From the NCBI GenBank assembly GCA_943736015.1, contig OX031071.1, forward strand, positions 13,860,119-13,924,118: a stretch of DNA of 64,000 nt. The letters are read 5' to 3'. Origin of the DNA: Tridacna crocea. Its lineage: Eukaryota; Mollusca; Bivalvia; Cardiida; Cardiidae. Both the position numbers and the translations under genes were made by a program. The notes below the pieces were generated by a model that was not told the DNA's origin, searched no databases, and saw only the letters and a list, made by a program, of their open reading frames with translations. This document shows, one piece after another, positions 52,768-64,000 of this stretch; the first letter of the stretch is position 1; each line of letters starts with the position of its first letter.

Positions 52768-53003
52768 TTAACCCTTTCCCAAACAATCCCTGGTTTTTAA
52801 GGGTCAGGAATAGAAGCCTTTTGAAAACATTGTGGGAAAAGGAGAAAATGCTGGTAACCAGCATTTTCTCCTTTTCCCACAATGTTTTCTACCCTATCAT
52901 ATAGAAAAAAAAACAAACATCTTTTTAGCAACTGTTGATTTGTCAACTGCAAAACGCTTTCAATTTGGTCTGGTCCAAAATTTGCCGTTTGGGAAAGTGT
53001 TAA
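52768..53003. mobile_element. MITE-A copy, intact hairpin
   Basis: TTAACCCTTTCCCAAACAAT to TTTGGGAAAGTGTTAA; shows CCAAAATTTGCC at the inner right end. Confidence 0.85.
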
Positions 53004-53189
53004 ATGGAGGTATAGGGAATAGATTTCGGTCATGTTTGCTTATTTTCGCGGATTTCCTATAGAGTTGTCCAATATACGGCAAATCTATCGTCCATTTGCT
53101 TTGCAATACATCACTGATTTCTGAAGGCGTTTCTGTCACAGAAGGACATTTATCATGCTTTGGGTAACACCATTGTGGATTGTTGTATA

Positions 53190-53420
53190 TAACTGTCCTC
53201 GGATATCGTTGTCTGCGCATGCCATATTCTTCGAAGATTCGACCTGTCTTGTATGACGCATTACTCCCCCAATGTTGAGGGGGTTGTAGTAATACGTGCT
53301 ATAAGGTAGCAATGGAGAAAAAATGGCTTTTATCGATACGTTTGAGGAAAAATCAGGCATGTTCTAGCTCCCGATTTCTCAAAACTGCTGATCATAGCTG
53401 AATGAATTGTACCAGGTAGC
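53190..53420. repeat. Repeat I, inverted copy
   Basis: GTTGTCTGCGCATGCCATAT ... CAATGGAGAAAAAATGGC ... GAATTGTACCAGGTAGC; reverse of 55690-56015. Confidence 0.65.
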
Positions 53421-53589
53421 AGTTTTCAGATCCCAAATACTGAAAATTAGCCATCAGAATAAAAGTAAAGGAGCAAAGCAGTGTGTAGGACCCGTAAAAG
53501 TATCCTTCAGCAAAAGTAGTTCCGCCACAAGGTGATTTTTTGTTAATGGAGCTCTGAAAAAAATTCAGCCAATCAGAACTCACCAATGT

Positions 53590-54150
53590 TCATAAAAACA
53601 ACAGATATCAAACTATTAACTACTAAATCTGTCATCACTTGCTAAGTATAGTAAATCACAAAAATGCACTAAATCCCCTTTTTGACAGAGCTGTACTCAT
53701 TTACATTTCCTCTAAAAGTCTGAAATTGTGATGCCGCAGGGTTCTATGGTGTGCAGAAACAGAATATTATATTACGAGCGAGAAGCCATGACAGATAATG
53801 TTCAATAATGACATTTTGGCGTACCTTGGCTCCCAGTGGGCATCTCGTTTATTGGCCGTAAAATGGTTTTATACCGGCACAGTAAATACAATTCTGTCTG
53901 CACGCTGTACCGCACTTTCTGCTTTACTAGTGGTAATCGTATTTTATGTCGCTTTCAATACTTGGATCAGATTTTTTTGCACTTACAATGCTTACATAAA
54001 TATATATTCAAAATACCAGCTACATATATCATGTTATTTATTTATATATTTCTTCTATGTTATCAGTACATCCATTGGATTCGGCATTTTTGACCCTTCA
54101 AAATGAAAAAAAAAAACTTTCATTCTAATTATGGTTCCAAAGAGTGGATT
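53590..54150. other. Intergenic, no recognisable feature
   Basis: Two overlapping short ORFs at 53798-54106 are aromatic/hydrophobic chance frames without family resemblance. A decayed MITE-A follows to about 54290. Confidence 0.4.
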
Positions 54151-54599
54151 TGTCAGACTTAAGGCAGAAATCAGTCTGGAAAAAAAAGCGACAACGCTGG
54201 TTATTTTCTTCTTTTCCCACATTGTTTTCAAAAGGATTTCTTCCCAGGGGTCGTTAAAAGTTTAGGCGATGTGGTGCAACATTAAATAAACCATTTTATA
54301 TTATCTGTATGAAATACTGTTTTATCCATTTTTTCTTCATAATTTTATTATTTACTATTAAAAAAAAAAATAGTTAAAGATATTTTACGGGCTATTTTTT
54401 TTAAGAGTACCACAAACTGGTGCAAACGTGTGCATTTCCAAAAAAAAAACCCCTGCTTTTCTGGTAAGAGTTATACATTGCAATCATCATCATCATCATC
54501 ATCATGATTATCATCACCAACTAAACCCTTAACCTGCTTCAAAAATGTAATGAACACCCAAATATTGCTTTTTCAAATGAAATTTTACAGGAAAAAAAA

Positions 54600-54690
54600 A
54601 TCTCCTTTTTAGTGTATATCAAAGATTAGACTTCACGTTCTGTGCAAATTCTGAACTTGATCTACACTGTCCGCTAAAATGTCATTGATT
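54600..54690. repeat. PAL-D hairpin element, diverged
   Basis: GTGTATATCAAAGATTAGAC and inverse around TTCACGTTCTGTGC. Confidence 0.6.
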
Positions 54691-54709
54691 TTCGCTAGGC
54701 AGCCTCGGT

Positions 54710-54924
54710 TTAACTTTTTACCAAACGAAAAAAATTTGGGTTGGTCCAAATTGACAGCATTGAAAAATGACTGAAAATTTGAAATTTGTTTTGTGAAGGG
54801 TAGAAAACTTTGTGGGAAAAGGAGAAAATGCTGGTTACCAGCATTTTCTCCTTTTCCCACAATGTTTTCAAAAGGCTTTTATCTAAGGGTCATAAAAACC
54901 AGGGATTGTTTGGTAAAGGGTTAA
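54710..54924. mobile_element. MITE-A copy
   Basis: TTAACTTTTTACCAAACGAA to GTTTGGTAAAGGGTTAA, intact hairpin. Confidence 0.85.
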
Positions 54925-55429
54925 TGCCCAAAGTGAAAAAAAACAGTCAGAGTACAGGGTGTTTTAAGGGTGTTGTAATGACAATATCGACTTTCAGCGT
55001 TTGTCCGTCCAGTGTCATCTCCAATTTAATCCATCAGACTAATTATCTTTATCGGACTTGTAAATTCCATTGAAGTGGCCGTACAGCGGAGACCATATTT
55101 ACATGTTTACTCGAATTTAGCTGTATGTACACAGTTTCCGCGCCAAATGTAGACATCTACAAAGTCAACTCTCTTTCGCTGGTTGAGAGAGGTCGTATAA
55201 ACTGAGGAATTATTATTTTTTGTTCCTACAGACTTGAGTAAAGCAGGACGATGTAGATCCAATATCAGAATGTTCCTCCTATGCATTCCGATCTTGTTCT
55301 ATGCCGTTTGCACAGGTTCATTCTTTTTTGCTTATGGCTCTAGAAGGTTTAGCCGATATCGTGCTAAATTTGTGAAATAAAACTTCCAAGCCAAAACAAA
55401 CAAAAAAAAAAATGAAATTCATTATCTCC

Positions 55430-56015
55430 CACTAGATGGCATTCTACAAATACACATCTATCTAGTCTGGGCATTCTGGGTACAGAACTGGACTATTTTT
55501 TCTACGCGACAAATCTGGATCTAAAACAATCCTAATTTCTCCTTAAACGTATTGGTAAAAGCCATTTTTTCCATTGCTACTTTATACGGCATATTACTAC
55601 AATCCCCCTAATATTGGGGGAGTGATGCGTCGTGTGATACAGTTTGAATCTTCGAAGAATATGACATGCACAGACAACGACATCTATCTAATTTGGGCAT
55701 CCTGAGTACATAACCGGTCTACTTTCCTACGCGACAACCGTTACTTTGAATTTCAAACTAAAATAAACATTTACTCAATAAAACGCTACCTGGTGCGATT
55801 CACCCAGCTATAATCAACAGTTTAGAGAAATCTGGAGCCGAAACAGGCCTGATTTCTCATTAAAACCTATAGATGAAAGCCACTGTCTCCATTGCTACTT
55901 TATAGCGCGTATTACTACAATCTCCCCAATATCAGGGAAAGTGATGCGTCATTATAAGAATATTCGAAGAATATGACATGCGCAGACAACGCCAAAAAGT
56001 TAGGACTGACAAACA
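55430..56015. repeat. Repeat I, two consecutive copies
   Basis: 55430-55690 and 55690-56015 share (in order) CATCTATCTA, TTCTACGCGACAA, TGCTACTTTATA, AATATTGGGGGAGTGATGCG-type blocks and ATATGACATGC.CAGACAAC. Confidence 0.65.
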
Positions 56016-57249
56016 ATTATATTTTGAAAATAATTTAATGCATCGGGTGAAAGTATCGACCCCTGTCAGCCTGCGTGGCGAGATTCATTATTAATACCCC
56101 CTTTCCAGAGTCTGGGTGAAATACTGTGAACATGAATTTATATATGTAAATTACACGAGCATTTGATTACTGTTTATCTTCTATCGTGGAAATACAAATA
56201 TACTGCAATTTCCGTGGAAATTTCTACAGTCATGCAGAAATCATGCAAAAACATTAATTTCTTTAATGTTTTACAGAAATGGTTCCCATAAGAACATCTT
56301 ACGTATAGTTTCCATGGAAACCGTTTTCGTTGAACTGGTTTTCTGATTTATATTTTTGACATTTTGAAGACCCCCGGCTAAATCATTGCATGGCTGTATC
56401 TCATAAAGTTTTAGATTCTCGTGAGATCTTGGACTGTACGTGTGTGTATGATTAAGCCTACTTGGGGAAAAATAGTTCTAATGGCAGGTTTATGTATAAG
56501 TTGCCCAAATCAAGATCATTTACAAAGTTGTTATGAGAAATGAATCGTCATCTCAGTTGTGAGTATCATCTAAAACTTTTTAGATTGCTGTTAAAAATTA
56601 CAGCTAATTACAAGTTAAATGTCATATAAATAACTACTTTGTTTGTAAACTGTTTATAAAGGCTATAAATTTATTTAAAGAAAAGAGCCTTCTTTGTGTG
56701 TCAAAGTTCCTATGATTTATAGCTAACCGAGTACTAGTATTTTTCCATATCGGCCAATCGGATTCGACGACCTTAGGAGTGCGTAATAAACGAAATGACC
56801 GATGATATACCGGTATATCATCGGTTTACTTAAAAACGTCCTAACTACAGCTTGTTTCAAGCTGCAGTTACGAGGTTTTTGGAGTAAGCCGACGACGTAT
56901 GATTTTGTTTAGTCAAACTGTATTTAACAAGCAAGGAAAAGATAAATTTTACTTGCACTAGCCAGTTTACTCGTATAATTATGTAAAAGGTTCAGGTTGG
57001 CAAAATCACGTCGTTCATCGGAAATGTCCCGGACCTTTCTGTTATTATGATTATTTCCTAAAACCCAGAGCACGCGCAATTTACCAAATGACTCGAGTGT
57101 TAAAGTGTTAATTTGATACAACACAGAGACACCTAAACTAGATATAATGTAATTAGGTGAACGATTGGCTAAAGTTTTTAGCTTGATTCATCGCTATGGA
57201 GACGCGAGCTGTTGGCAATTACCTATTACCATATAGAGCTATCACGAGA
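56016..57249. other. Intergenic; one PAL-F hairpin (56820-56895)
   Basis: Apart from the PAL-F element (ATCGGTTTACTTAAAAACG and inverse), no repeat or gene recognised. Confidence 0.45.
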
Positions 57250-59217
57250 GAGTTTTTGTGATATTTGTCGAAGACAATACCACTATGAGTTCAACATAGA
57301 ATTTTAGAGACCATTTATCGTATTTTGTGCAAAGCCGAAGAAAATAAACCCAATAAAACTCAATTTTTTCTCAGATAAATGAGATTTTCGGTCCACTCGG
57401 ATATGCAATTGGAAATGGCATGTTAAAATACTTTGGGTGAGGCCATCAGTCATGGAAATACAGTTTTTTTTAATTGAAAATAGCTTTAATCGCTCATAGA
57501 TTTCTATTTGTGCAATGACACAATATTTGTTTATTGATCGTTTGGTCCTGGTCTTTTTCGCTCCAAAACCAGTTCGTCCCATGGCTTGTTAATCCAATGA
57601 TTGCGCGCTTCATTTGACTACGCATGAATATCTAAAGATCGAAGTAATTGGCTGTACAGTTGGTAATTAAAAGTCAACCGCCAAGGATATTTCAAAAATA
57701 CACTTTTCTGTGACAAACCTAATTTTATTCGATAAATTCACATGGTTTCTCTCCGTTATTATCATGGATGCTACTGTCATGGGAAGTTACTTCTGACTCC
57801 TTATGATAAAAGGGAGACCACCATTATACAAATAACCCTAACCTTTTCATGAGTCTCTCCTCAGCCAAAGAAGATATCCATTTGCTTAGCAGGTTGACTT
57901 TCAAGCAAATATTGGAATAATATTTCTCTTTTTGTTTCAAATTCTACACGATGACAAATACCACTTCAGCGTTCTCAACGCTTTGATTTCTTTTGCTCAG
58001 CGTAGCTGAACGTACTGACTTTTGACCTACCTTTTTGTACTGATTTCAAATAAATAGATAGAGATATGTGATTGGTTAAAAAAAGTAGACATGTTTATTA
58101 TAAGGGCCCCTGCCTTTTTGCTTGCAAATTTACTTCGTCTATCTTTTTTTGGAGACATTTCTTGTCTTTACTGTGAAATTGAAGTATTTTATCAGCCCTA
58201 ACCAAACAGTTGTAAGTTTGACGGCTTTGGGAATCACTCTCATGAAAAGGAGAAATTGTGGTAACAAGCATTTTTTCCCTTTTCCTCAAATTTATCCTAC
58301 AACACCGAGAGACAAGGCCCATCATCTGGTATTTCAGTCATCGAAACTGCAACTGTTTTCGTATACTACTTAATCTTGAAATACATTATCAGCCGAAAGC
58401 TCGGGGCGACATGATTCGACACAGCCGTGAACAAGTTTCCAAGTCCCCTGCCACCTGGTCGTACAACTAATAATACGTTTTGCAGACATATGGCTGAGTC
58501 ATATACCGAGTAGGTGCATATCAAAGTAACTGATCACCGGATCACCCGAGATTTGCCGAATGCCGTTTACCCATCTGTCTTGTTGGGGGAAAGAAAAGCT
58601 TATGAAAAGTAATACTAATCAAAGCGTTGAGAACGCTGAAGTGGTATTTGTCAAGGAAACCCATTGCCTGGAATCAATAGTTTGAAAGAAAAAGAGACAT
58701 ATTGTTCAAATATTGGCTGAAAAGCGAATGAATACCTTTTCGGTTGATAGGAGAGTACTCGTGTACCTTAAAACTATAATTTTGAAATATCTTTAGCCTT
58801 TTACATTTAATTTCCAACACTACAATCAATTACTTCGATCTATAAATATTCATGAGCAATCAAATGGAGAAGCGCGCAATCATAGGACAAACAAACCATG
58901 GAACGAATTGGTTTTGGAACGAAAAAGCCTAGGGTCAGTAGGCAAATTTGTACCATTGCGCCAATAAAAGGCTACGAGCGAGAAAAGCTGTTTTCAATAA
59001 AAAATAAGTATCTCAACGATCGATGGCCTCGCCCAATGTATTTTAAAATGCCATTTCAAATTACATATCTGTGTGCCATCGAAATACTCATTTGCCTGAG
59101 AAAGAATGAGTTTAACTTGGTTTATTTCCTTCGGCTTTGCACAAAATAAGATACATGGATATCAAAATTCAATCTTGAACACATAGTGGTATTGTCTTCG
59201 ACAAATACCACAAAAAC
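57250..59217. mobile_element. Foldback element with arms of 0.6-0.75 kb
   Basis: Long inverted arms, 57250-58000 and 58615-59217. Outer: TTTGTCGAAGACAATACCAC and its inverse. Middle: opposite-facing homologous frames, minus 57304-57582 (MGRTGFGAKKTR, LFSIKKN) and plus 58898-59149 (MERIGFGTKKPR, LFSIKNK). Inner: CACTTCAGCGTTCTCAACGC and its inverse. The 0.6 kb spacer contains a decayed hairpin near 58245-58290. The arm ORFs could be fragments of an element protein or chance frames kept by recent duplication. Confidence 0.65.
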
Positions 59218-59551
59218 TAGATGCAAGAATCCAGCAGAAAGTGGGAAGACTACAGACTCCGCACATATCTTACGTAAATATTGAAAAAGTAGATCCATAT
59301 TTACTAACCTTTAAATCTTATAAACATCCATTTTAATAGACATCGAGAGTTTTCTTCTACAGTAATTGTCTTTAATGAGTTAATAACACAAAGACATTTC
59401 GGAAAGAACCTTTAATTACTGCCCTGACAGACAGAAATAACTAACTTAAAACATATATATGGTAGTATTATTTAATTAAGCAAGTGTTTATATTCGTTAA
59501 GATAATTGTAATTCACGGAAATTATACCCCGAACCCTTTACCCAACTATCC

Positions 59552-59780
59552 TTAACCCACTACCATACAATCCTTACTTTTGATGCCGCTGAGAAAGAAG
59601 CCTTTATAAAATATTGTGGGAAAAGGAGAAAATGCTGGTAACCAGCATTTTCTCCTTTTCTCACAATCTTTTCTACCCTTCACAAAACAAACTTCAAATT
59701 TCCAGTCACTTTTATTTTGTCGTCTGCAAATGCTTACGATTTGGATAAACCTAAAATATTGTCGTTTGGTAATGAGTTAA
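59552..59780. mobile_element. MITE-A copy
   Basis: TTAACCCACTACCATACAAT to GTTTGGTAATGAGTTAA. Confidence 0.85.
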
Positions 59781-60974
59781 TCAACAACTCCAACGGCGAA
59801 AGATTTTTTTGAAAACACTGTGGAAAAAGAGACTAAATGCCGGTAAGTACCACTTTCTTCTTTTCTTTCGATGTTTCCTTTCTTACATGAGATTTATAAT
59901 TTATTTGTACGAAATCTATGTTTCCCTTACAGATGTTGTCAGTTTTGAAGAGTAGAAAACCTCCCGTTTTGTGAAGGGAGAAAAGGGTGTTAAGATTTTT
60001 GGATGTACATCAAAATGTCTTTTATTAACTGACACATAATATTACCTGCTGAGCAATGCCCCAGCAAAACTCGGGTTTAAAGACGTTTTATACAGTTTTG
60101 TGAAAATTTAATGCTTTCATAGAATTTTCCAATTCTTTCATATGTTGGGTAAAATTAAATGGCAAACTCAAAAATAAAAAGATAAAGGTATGTTGACGAG
60201 TTGGATTTTCTGCAAATAGCCGTTTTATGGTAACCGTTTGTATCAAAACACTCAAAATGACTATATCTTCATAATAGACAGTAATACAGCGCTTGAAAGT
60301 TTATTATACGATGCAAATATTATTTTCCATATTTAATACATTACTTCTTGATTCTGTGTGAATGAAATAATAATCTGAATCCATTTTCTTTTTTAAAACA
60401 TATTTTTCCTATTTCTTGACTTGCCAAAATATACGCAAAATCAACATGTAGTCTTCAATTAATTCAAAATTTTGAAAAATTCCTCTCATAGAATTTTCTA
60501 ATTTTTTGGTATGTGTAGTAAAATTTAATGGTAAGTACAAACATGGGAAGAAATAGATATGTTGACGTGTTAGATTTTTTGTGAAATGGCTTTTTCCAAA
60601 GTAACCGTTTAGGCGCTCAGCACTGTCATGTTCAGTAGACTCTAGTCTCTGAGAAAGTCGATACCACCGAAAACTTTCCTGTATTCTTCTGATCTTAAAA
60701 TTCCCCTTTTATCTTTTTGCAAAATGTCCTTTAAATCGATATTGTAGACTCATTCTTCGTTTCTAAACGTACCGTATCCGAAATTCAAGGTATTCGTCCG
60801 AACAACATACAAGTACCGTCTTTGAGAAGAGTTACTGTCTGTTATTGTCACCCTTGAAATCGCAAAAATGATGTGAAGAAATTACTACAGAAAATAATAT
60901 TTATGCATGACCGTGATTCATTACACGAAACAAGTCCTCACACAATTATGAATTCAGCATTTTATTTTGTCTAA
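59781..60974. other. Intergenic with an imperfect direct repeat
   Basis: 60117-60239 and 60487-60609 are diverged direct repeats (TCATAGAATTTTCCAATT ... GTATGTTGACGAG ... GTAACCGTTT). No gene recognised. Confidence 0.55.
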
Positions 60975-61755
60975 CAATCCATAGTGGTCCGTAGTTTGAT
61001 TCCTGGCACCCATAGACCATATATTAGAAAAAGGGGTTTAACTGTATGCAGTCCGTTACTCGTCCCCGGTTACAAAAAAAAAAATCCATATCTTTTCTAC
61101 CCCCATGAGTTGTTCTCCTAATGTTTTCGACAACTGAGAGCTAAAATCAGAAAAAAAAAACACAACTGTTTGTCAGTGGCTAATGAAGTCTGGCTGCTGT
61201 ATTCGCTCGACACTCTCTAAAAATTCTGTGCCATTGACTCGGGTTCGTACATATGGTTTAATGGTATAAAATGCAACTTAGAGCCAATGAAACACAGCAT
61301 TAGCGGCACACACACTTTAAATATGTTTAAAAATACTACTGAACTATAGTCTTTGTCTTCAACAAGGACGAAACGCCTCAAAATTCGTTGAATTTGTGAT
61401 CCAGGAGGAAAACTCGAACAGCTGCACGTGCCACTGTTTGGAACGAGAAATTAATATGCGCGACAATCAGTATAGAATGTACGAAGCCTTGTCAATGGCG
61501 AAGATTTTTGAGCGAGTTTACAAGTTTGATTGACTGTAATAGCCAGACTGCATTAGCCACTGACAAACAGTTGTGTTTTTCTGGTAGTAAGTTGTCAAAA
61601 AAAAATAGGAAAATCATTGATTGGGTAGAAAAGATATGCTTTTTTTGTAACAGGGATCGAATAAAGGGCTACATATACAGTTAACTCCCTTGTTTATAAT
61701 ACACAGTTTATGGGTGACAGGAGTCAAACTATATGTAGCAGTCGACTGAATCCTG
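60975..61755. mobile_element. Foldback element with about 250-bp arms
   Basis: Arms 60975-61215 and 61540-61755. Inverted blocks in order outward to inward: GTAGTTTGATTCCTGGCACC, GGGTTTAACTGTATG, CATATCTTTTCTACCC, CACAACTGTTTGTCAGTGGC. The loop of about 325 bp has no ORF of note. Confidence 0.75.
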
Positions 61756-62330
61756 ATTTAGAAAGCAGAAAATTTACCAATGAAAACAAAAGTTTCGAGA
61801 CCGTTTAGAATGTGCTCTGTGCGCAGGCTGACATGTGTTGATAGATTTTGCAGATGCATTCAATTCCCTATAAAAAACATGGCTGAAAATATATTTTTTC
61901 TCTGCAAGCGTAAAGAAACTAGACGATAACAATCATTCGATGCGAAGCCATCAAATCCTTCGGCTGTATTTTTTCTTTGACATGCACCTACACGGTATAT
62001 TTCATCGCCGGAAATATGCCGGTTTACCGTTCCGAAAATTGTAAGACTCCTCGTAAAAAAGAAAACTTGAGTGTCATTTTTATGCAAATATTTCAAACTA
62101 TATTTCGACTGACAAATAGATCGTATCTTCATTCTTTAACGTGGTTTATCAATTCCGATTGAAATTTTCACATCGGATAGATAGACGTACATAACTAAAT
62201 CGATTTTTTTTTTATGTCATTAATTACAGTGGCGCCACCAGGCATAAGATCACTTGATTGGCATTTCAAATAGAAACGACCGTTATACAAACGATGAAAG
62301 TACGGAACCAGCCGAGTTATAACGAGTGTG
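61756..62330. other. Intergenic, no recognisable feature
   Basis: A PAL-E relic near 61815-61850 only. Confidence 0.4.
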
Positions 62331-62334
62331 ATAA

Positions 62335-62499
62335 ATAGAGGATAATCAACTGGTTATTTTTGATATGAAAAATATCTCACAAGGATGCGTTGTTAGGCGT
62401 TGAAAAAAACGAGTGCGCAGCACGAGTTTTTTAAACGCCTTACGACGCGTCCGAGTGAGATATTTTTCATATAAAAATAACCAGTTGATTATTCTATTT
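62335..62499. repeat. Long hairpin
   Basis: GAGGATAATCAACTGGTTAT ... ATAACCAGTTGATTATTC with inner arms GAAAAATATCTCAC / GTGAGATATTTTTC and a GCGTTG...CGCC loop region. Confidence 0.8.
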
Positions 62500-62749
62500 A
62501 TTACATACCTTATTAACACTATTTTTTAAAAAAATAATGAAATGCTTAATAAAAAAAGTAGTTCCTAAATTACGGCAGGAAGTGAAAGTGAAAGTTGATA
62601 TCGTCACTAGTGATGATATCAAAATTTATTACACTGGGAAATTCCAGGATTTCACAGCTAGGTATATAATAACAATTAGTAAATGCAGTGTTGGTGTATA
62701 AATGGCGGCGTTGTCTTTTTTCAATAGGGAATCGTCTACTTTTGTGAAA

Positions 62750-62885
62750 CCAAGGTCCATATTTACCAACCATTCTTAAGAAAAGTCTTGGTCTTATTCT
62801 ACAAGATTTTCTAAATTCGACATTAACCAGACTTCTGATTGGCTGAACTAAATAGTAAGTCAATCAGATGCTGTGTTACTGGATT
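62750..62885. mobile_element. MITE-J copy, diverged
   Basis: ACCAACCATTCTTAAGAA, GACTTCTGATTGGCTGAAC and a weak inverse. Confidence 0.6.
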
Positions 62886-62933
62886 TGACGTCATCGTACC
62901 TATCTGCACAAGATTCATCATAATCGATGCATG

Positions 62934-63161
62934 TTAACCCATTACCACCCTATCCCTACTTTTGACGACCCTGAGAAAAAAAGCCTTTTGAAAACATTTT
63001 GGGAAAAGGAGAAAATGCTGTTAACCAGCATTTTCTTCTATTCCTACAACGTTTTCTACCCTTCATTAGACAAATTTCAAATTTTCAGTCACTTTTTTTG
63101 TTGTCTGCAAATGCTTTCAATTTGGACAAGCCTAAAATATTGTCGTTTGGTAATGAGTTAA
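62934..63161. mobile_element. MITE-A copy
   Basis: TTAACCCATTACCACCCTAT to GTTTGGTAATGAGTTAA; hairpin with a few mismatches. Confidence 0.85.
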
Positions 63162-63201
63162 AGATAATGCATCATTTGCACAAGATTTTCCACGATCTGG
63201 C

Positions 63202-63204
<3 letters not shown>

Positions 63205-63234
<30 letters not shown>
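63205..63234. repeat. (GA)n microsatellite
   Basis: About 14 AG units. Confidence 0.95.
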
Positions 63235-63237
<3 letters not shown>

Positions 63238-64000
63238 ATTATTTTATTCATTGATCACTGGTTTCAAGAAGTCACAGTATTACAGCAGTAGAAAATACTT
63301 TACTCGTGACCCTTGCCTTTGGCCAAGTGTCCTATTTGGAATAACGATCCGTGCTAATAATATGATATTGGGCCATTTGATAGCCTGTATTGGCTTCCAT
63401 TATACGGATAATGTCCATGTAATCAAATAATATCAAATGATACAGTGTGCTACATCACGTCTAAGATATTGCGAATGTCTGATAATTGGTCCTTTGGCAA
63501 TGGGATAATTGCCATAACAATCCGAAATTGACGCCAAGGATTTCCAAAATAGCATTTTGTCAATAGATTAAACACCAAGTAACCCAAACAGTTATCTGCA
63601 GAAGTCACGTGATTGCGATCTAGAAGCATAAAAGGTTATTGGTTTTGGGTTTCATATGTGAGGTCAAAGGTTACGGTGATTGGCATAAATGCGTAAGTGT
63701 TTTGAGCTAGAATGAGTCACCAATGTTCGTTCGATACAAAATGCGTCGACATTCCATCAGTTCTGTATTACGTGGCCAATTATTTGCACATTTTCATTTT
63801 CCCTCCATTTAAAGCCAGCATAATTAGTAAAAAAAAACCAGCAATTTTTCTTTGCTAGGAAACCAAAAGTACCTTAAACAAATACTCCGAATAATCGGCT
63901 TGGAAATGATAATATGCTATTGGTTATTTTCAAATATTCAAGCCAGTTATTTTTGCTGAAAGGTGCAGCAAGTTTTAGGGTAAAAATATCGAATACTTGT
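63235..64000. other. Intergenic, no recognisable feature
   Basis: No ORF, repeat or exon I can support. Confidence 0.4.

Noticed and set aside
53798-54106. Hydrophobic 102-residue ORF resembling a membrane protein
   Set aside because: Another frame over the same bases is equally open and aromatic-rich; typical of AT-rich chance ORFs.
61860-62132. 90-residue minus-strand ORF and its + strand partner
   Set aside because: No recognised motif, no splice or promoter context; no support beyond length.
5106-63430. Many 60-100 residue ORFs containing ENIVGKGENAGNQHFLLFPQCF-like blocks
   Set aside because: All are translations of the MITE-A hairpin and flanks in either direction; the apparent conservation is that of the DNA element.

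Overview
This 64 kb window is AT-rich, intron-bearing, repeat-dense animal DNA, most likely from a bivalve mollusc (moderate confidence). Reasons: rolling-circle-type repeats with about 157-bp internal tandem units of the kind known from bivalves; two intronless Mab-21/cGAS-like genes, a family strongly expanded in bivalves; a mollusc-style lysine-rich linker histone; and coding exons separated by kilobases of transposon-derived intron. I see no bacterial, viral or organellar genes.

Layout. (1) 1-18.1 kb, + strand: the 3' part of an M12B (ADAM/ADAMTS-like) metalloprotease gene. Five exons are readable (84-256, 9707-9856, 10582-10726, 14917-15081, 16841-16990), with a poly(A) signal at 18117. 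Introns are filled with nested elements. (2) 18.1-21.1 kb: repeats. (3) 21.4-22.2 kb, - strand: histone H1 with TATA box, H1 box and a duplicated 5' leader, plus an unidentified ORF just downstream of it. (4) 22.2-33.3 kb: repeats, an (AATC)n tract of about 620 bp, and a 52-bp minisatellite array of about 2.5 kb. (5) 33.3-41.5 kb, + strand: two paralogous intronless Mab-21/cGAS-like nucleotidyltransferase genes about 4.4 kb apart, both keeping the acidic triad. (6) 41.5-64 kb: no convincing gene; hairpin elements, an inverted dimer and two foldback elements.

The dominant feature is a TTAA-flanked palindromic MITE here called MITE-A, with sister forms MITE-B and MITE-C. There are roughly 45 copies, about one per 1.4 kb. 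They share a central 67-bp near-perfect hairpin whose two arms change together between subfamilies. A second TTAA family (MITE-G), hairpin families (PAL-D, E, F; MITE-J, K), non-autonomous Helentron-like elements (HINE-A, B, C), and a 903-bp inverted dimer (PAL-H) make up most of the rest. These family names are mine, for this window only.

Most notable: a 527-bp LTR retrotransposon in miniature (6977-7503). It has 205-bp LTRs differing at one base, an 18-nt primer-binding site matching tRNA-Pro, a purine tract, a target duplication, and a tRNA-like A-box/B-box segment inside each LTR; a solo LTR with its own target duplication lies at 36208-36414. Also notable are a minisatellite whose unit contains the 5' splice site of a protease exon, a MITE inserted exactly at the stop codon of the second Mab-21 gene, and a three-level nest of elements at 7531-8553.
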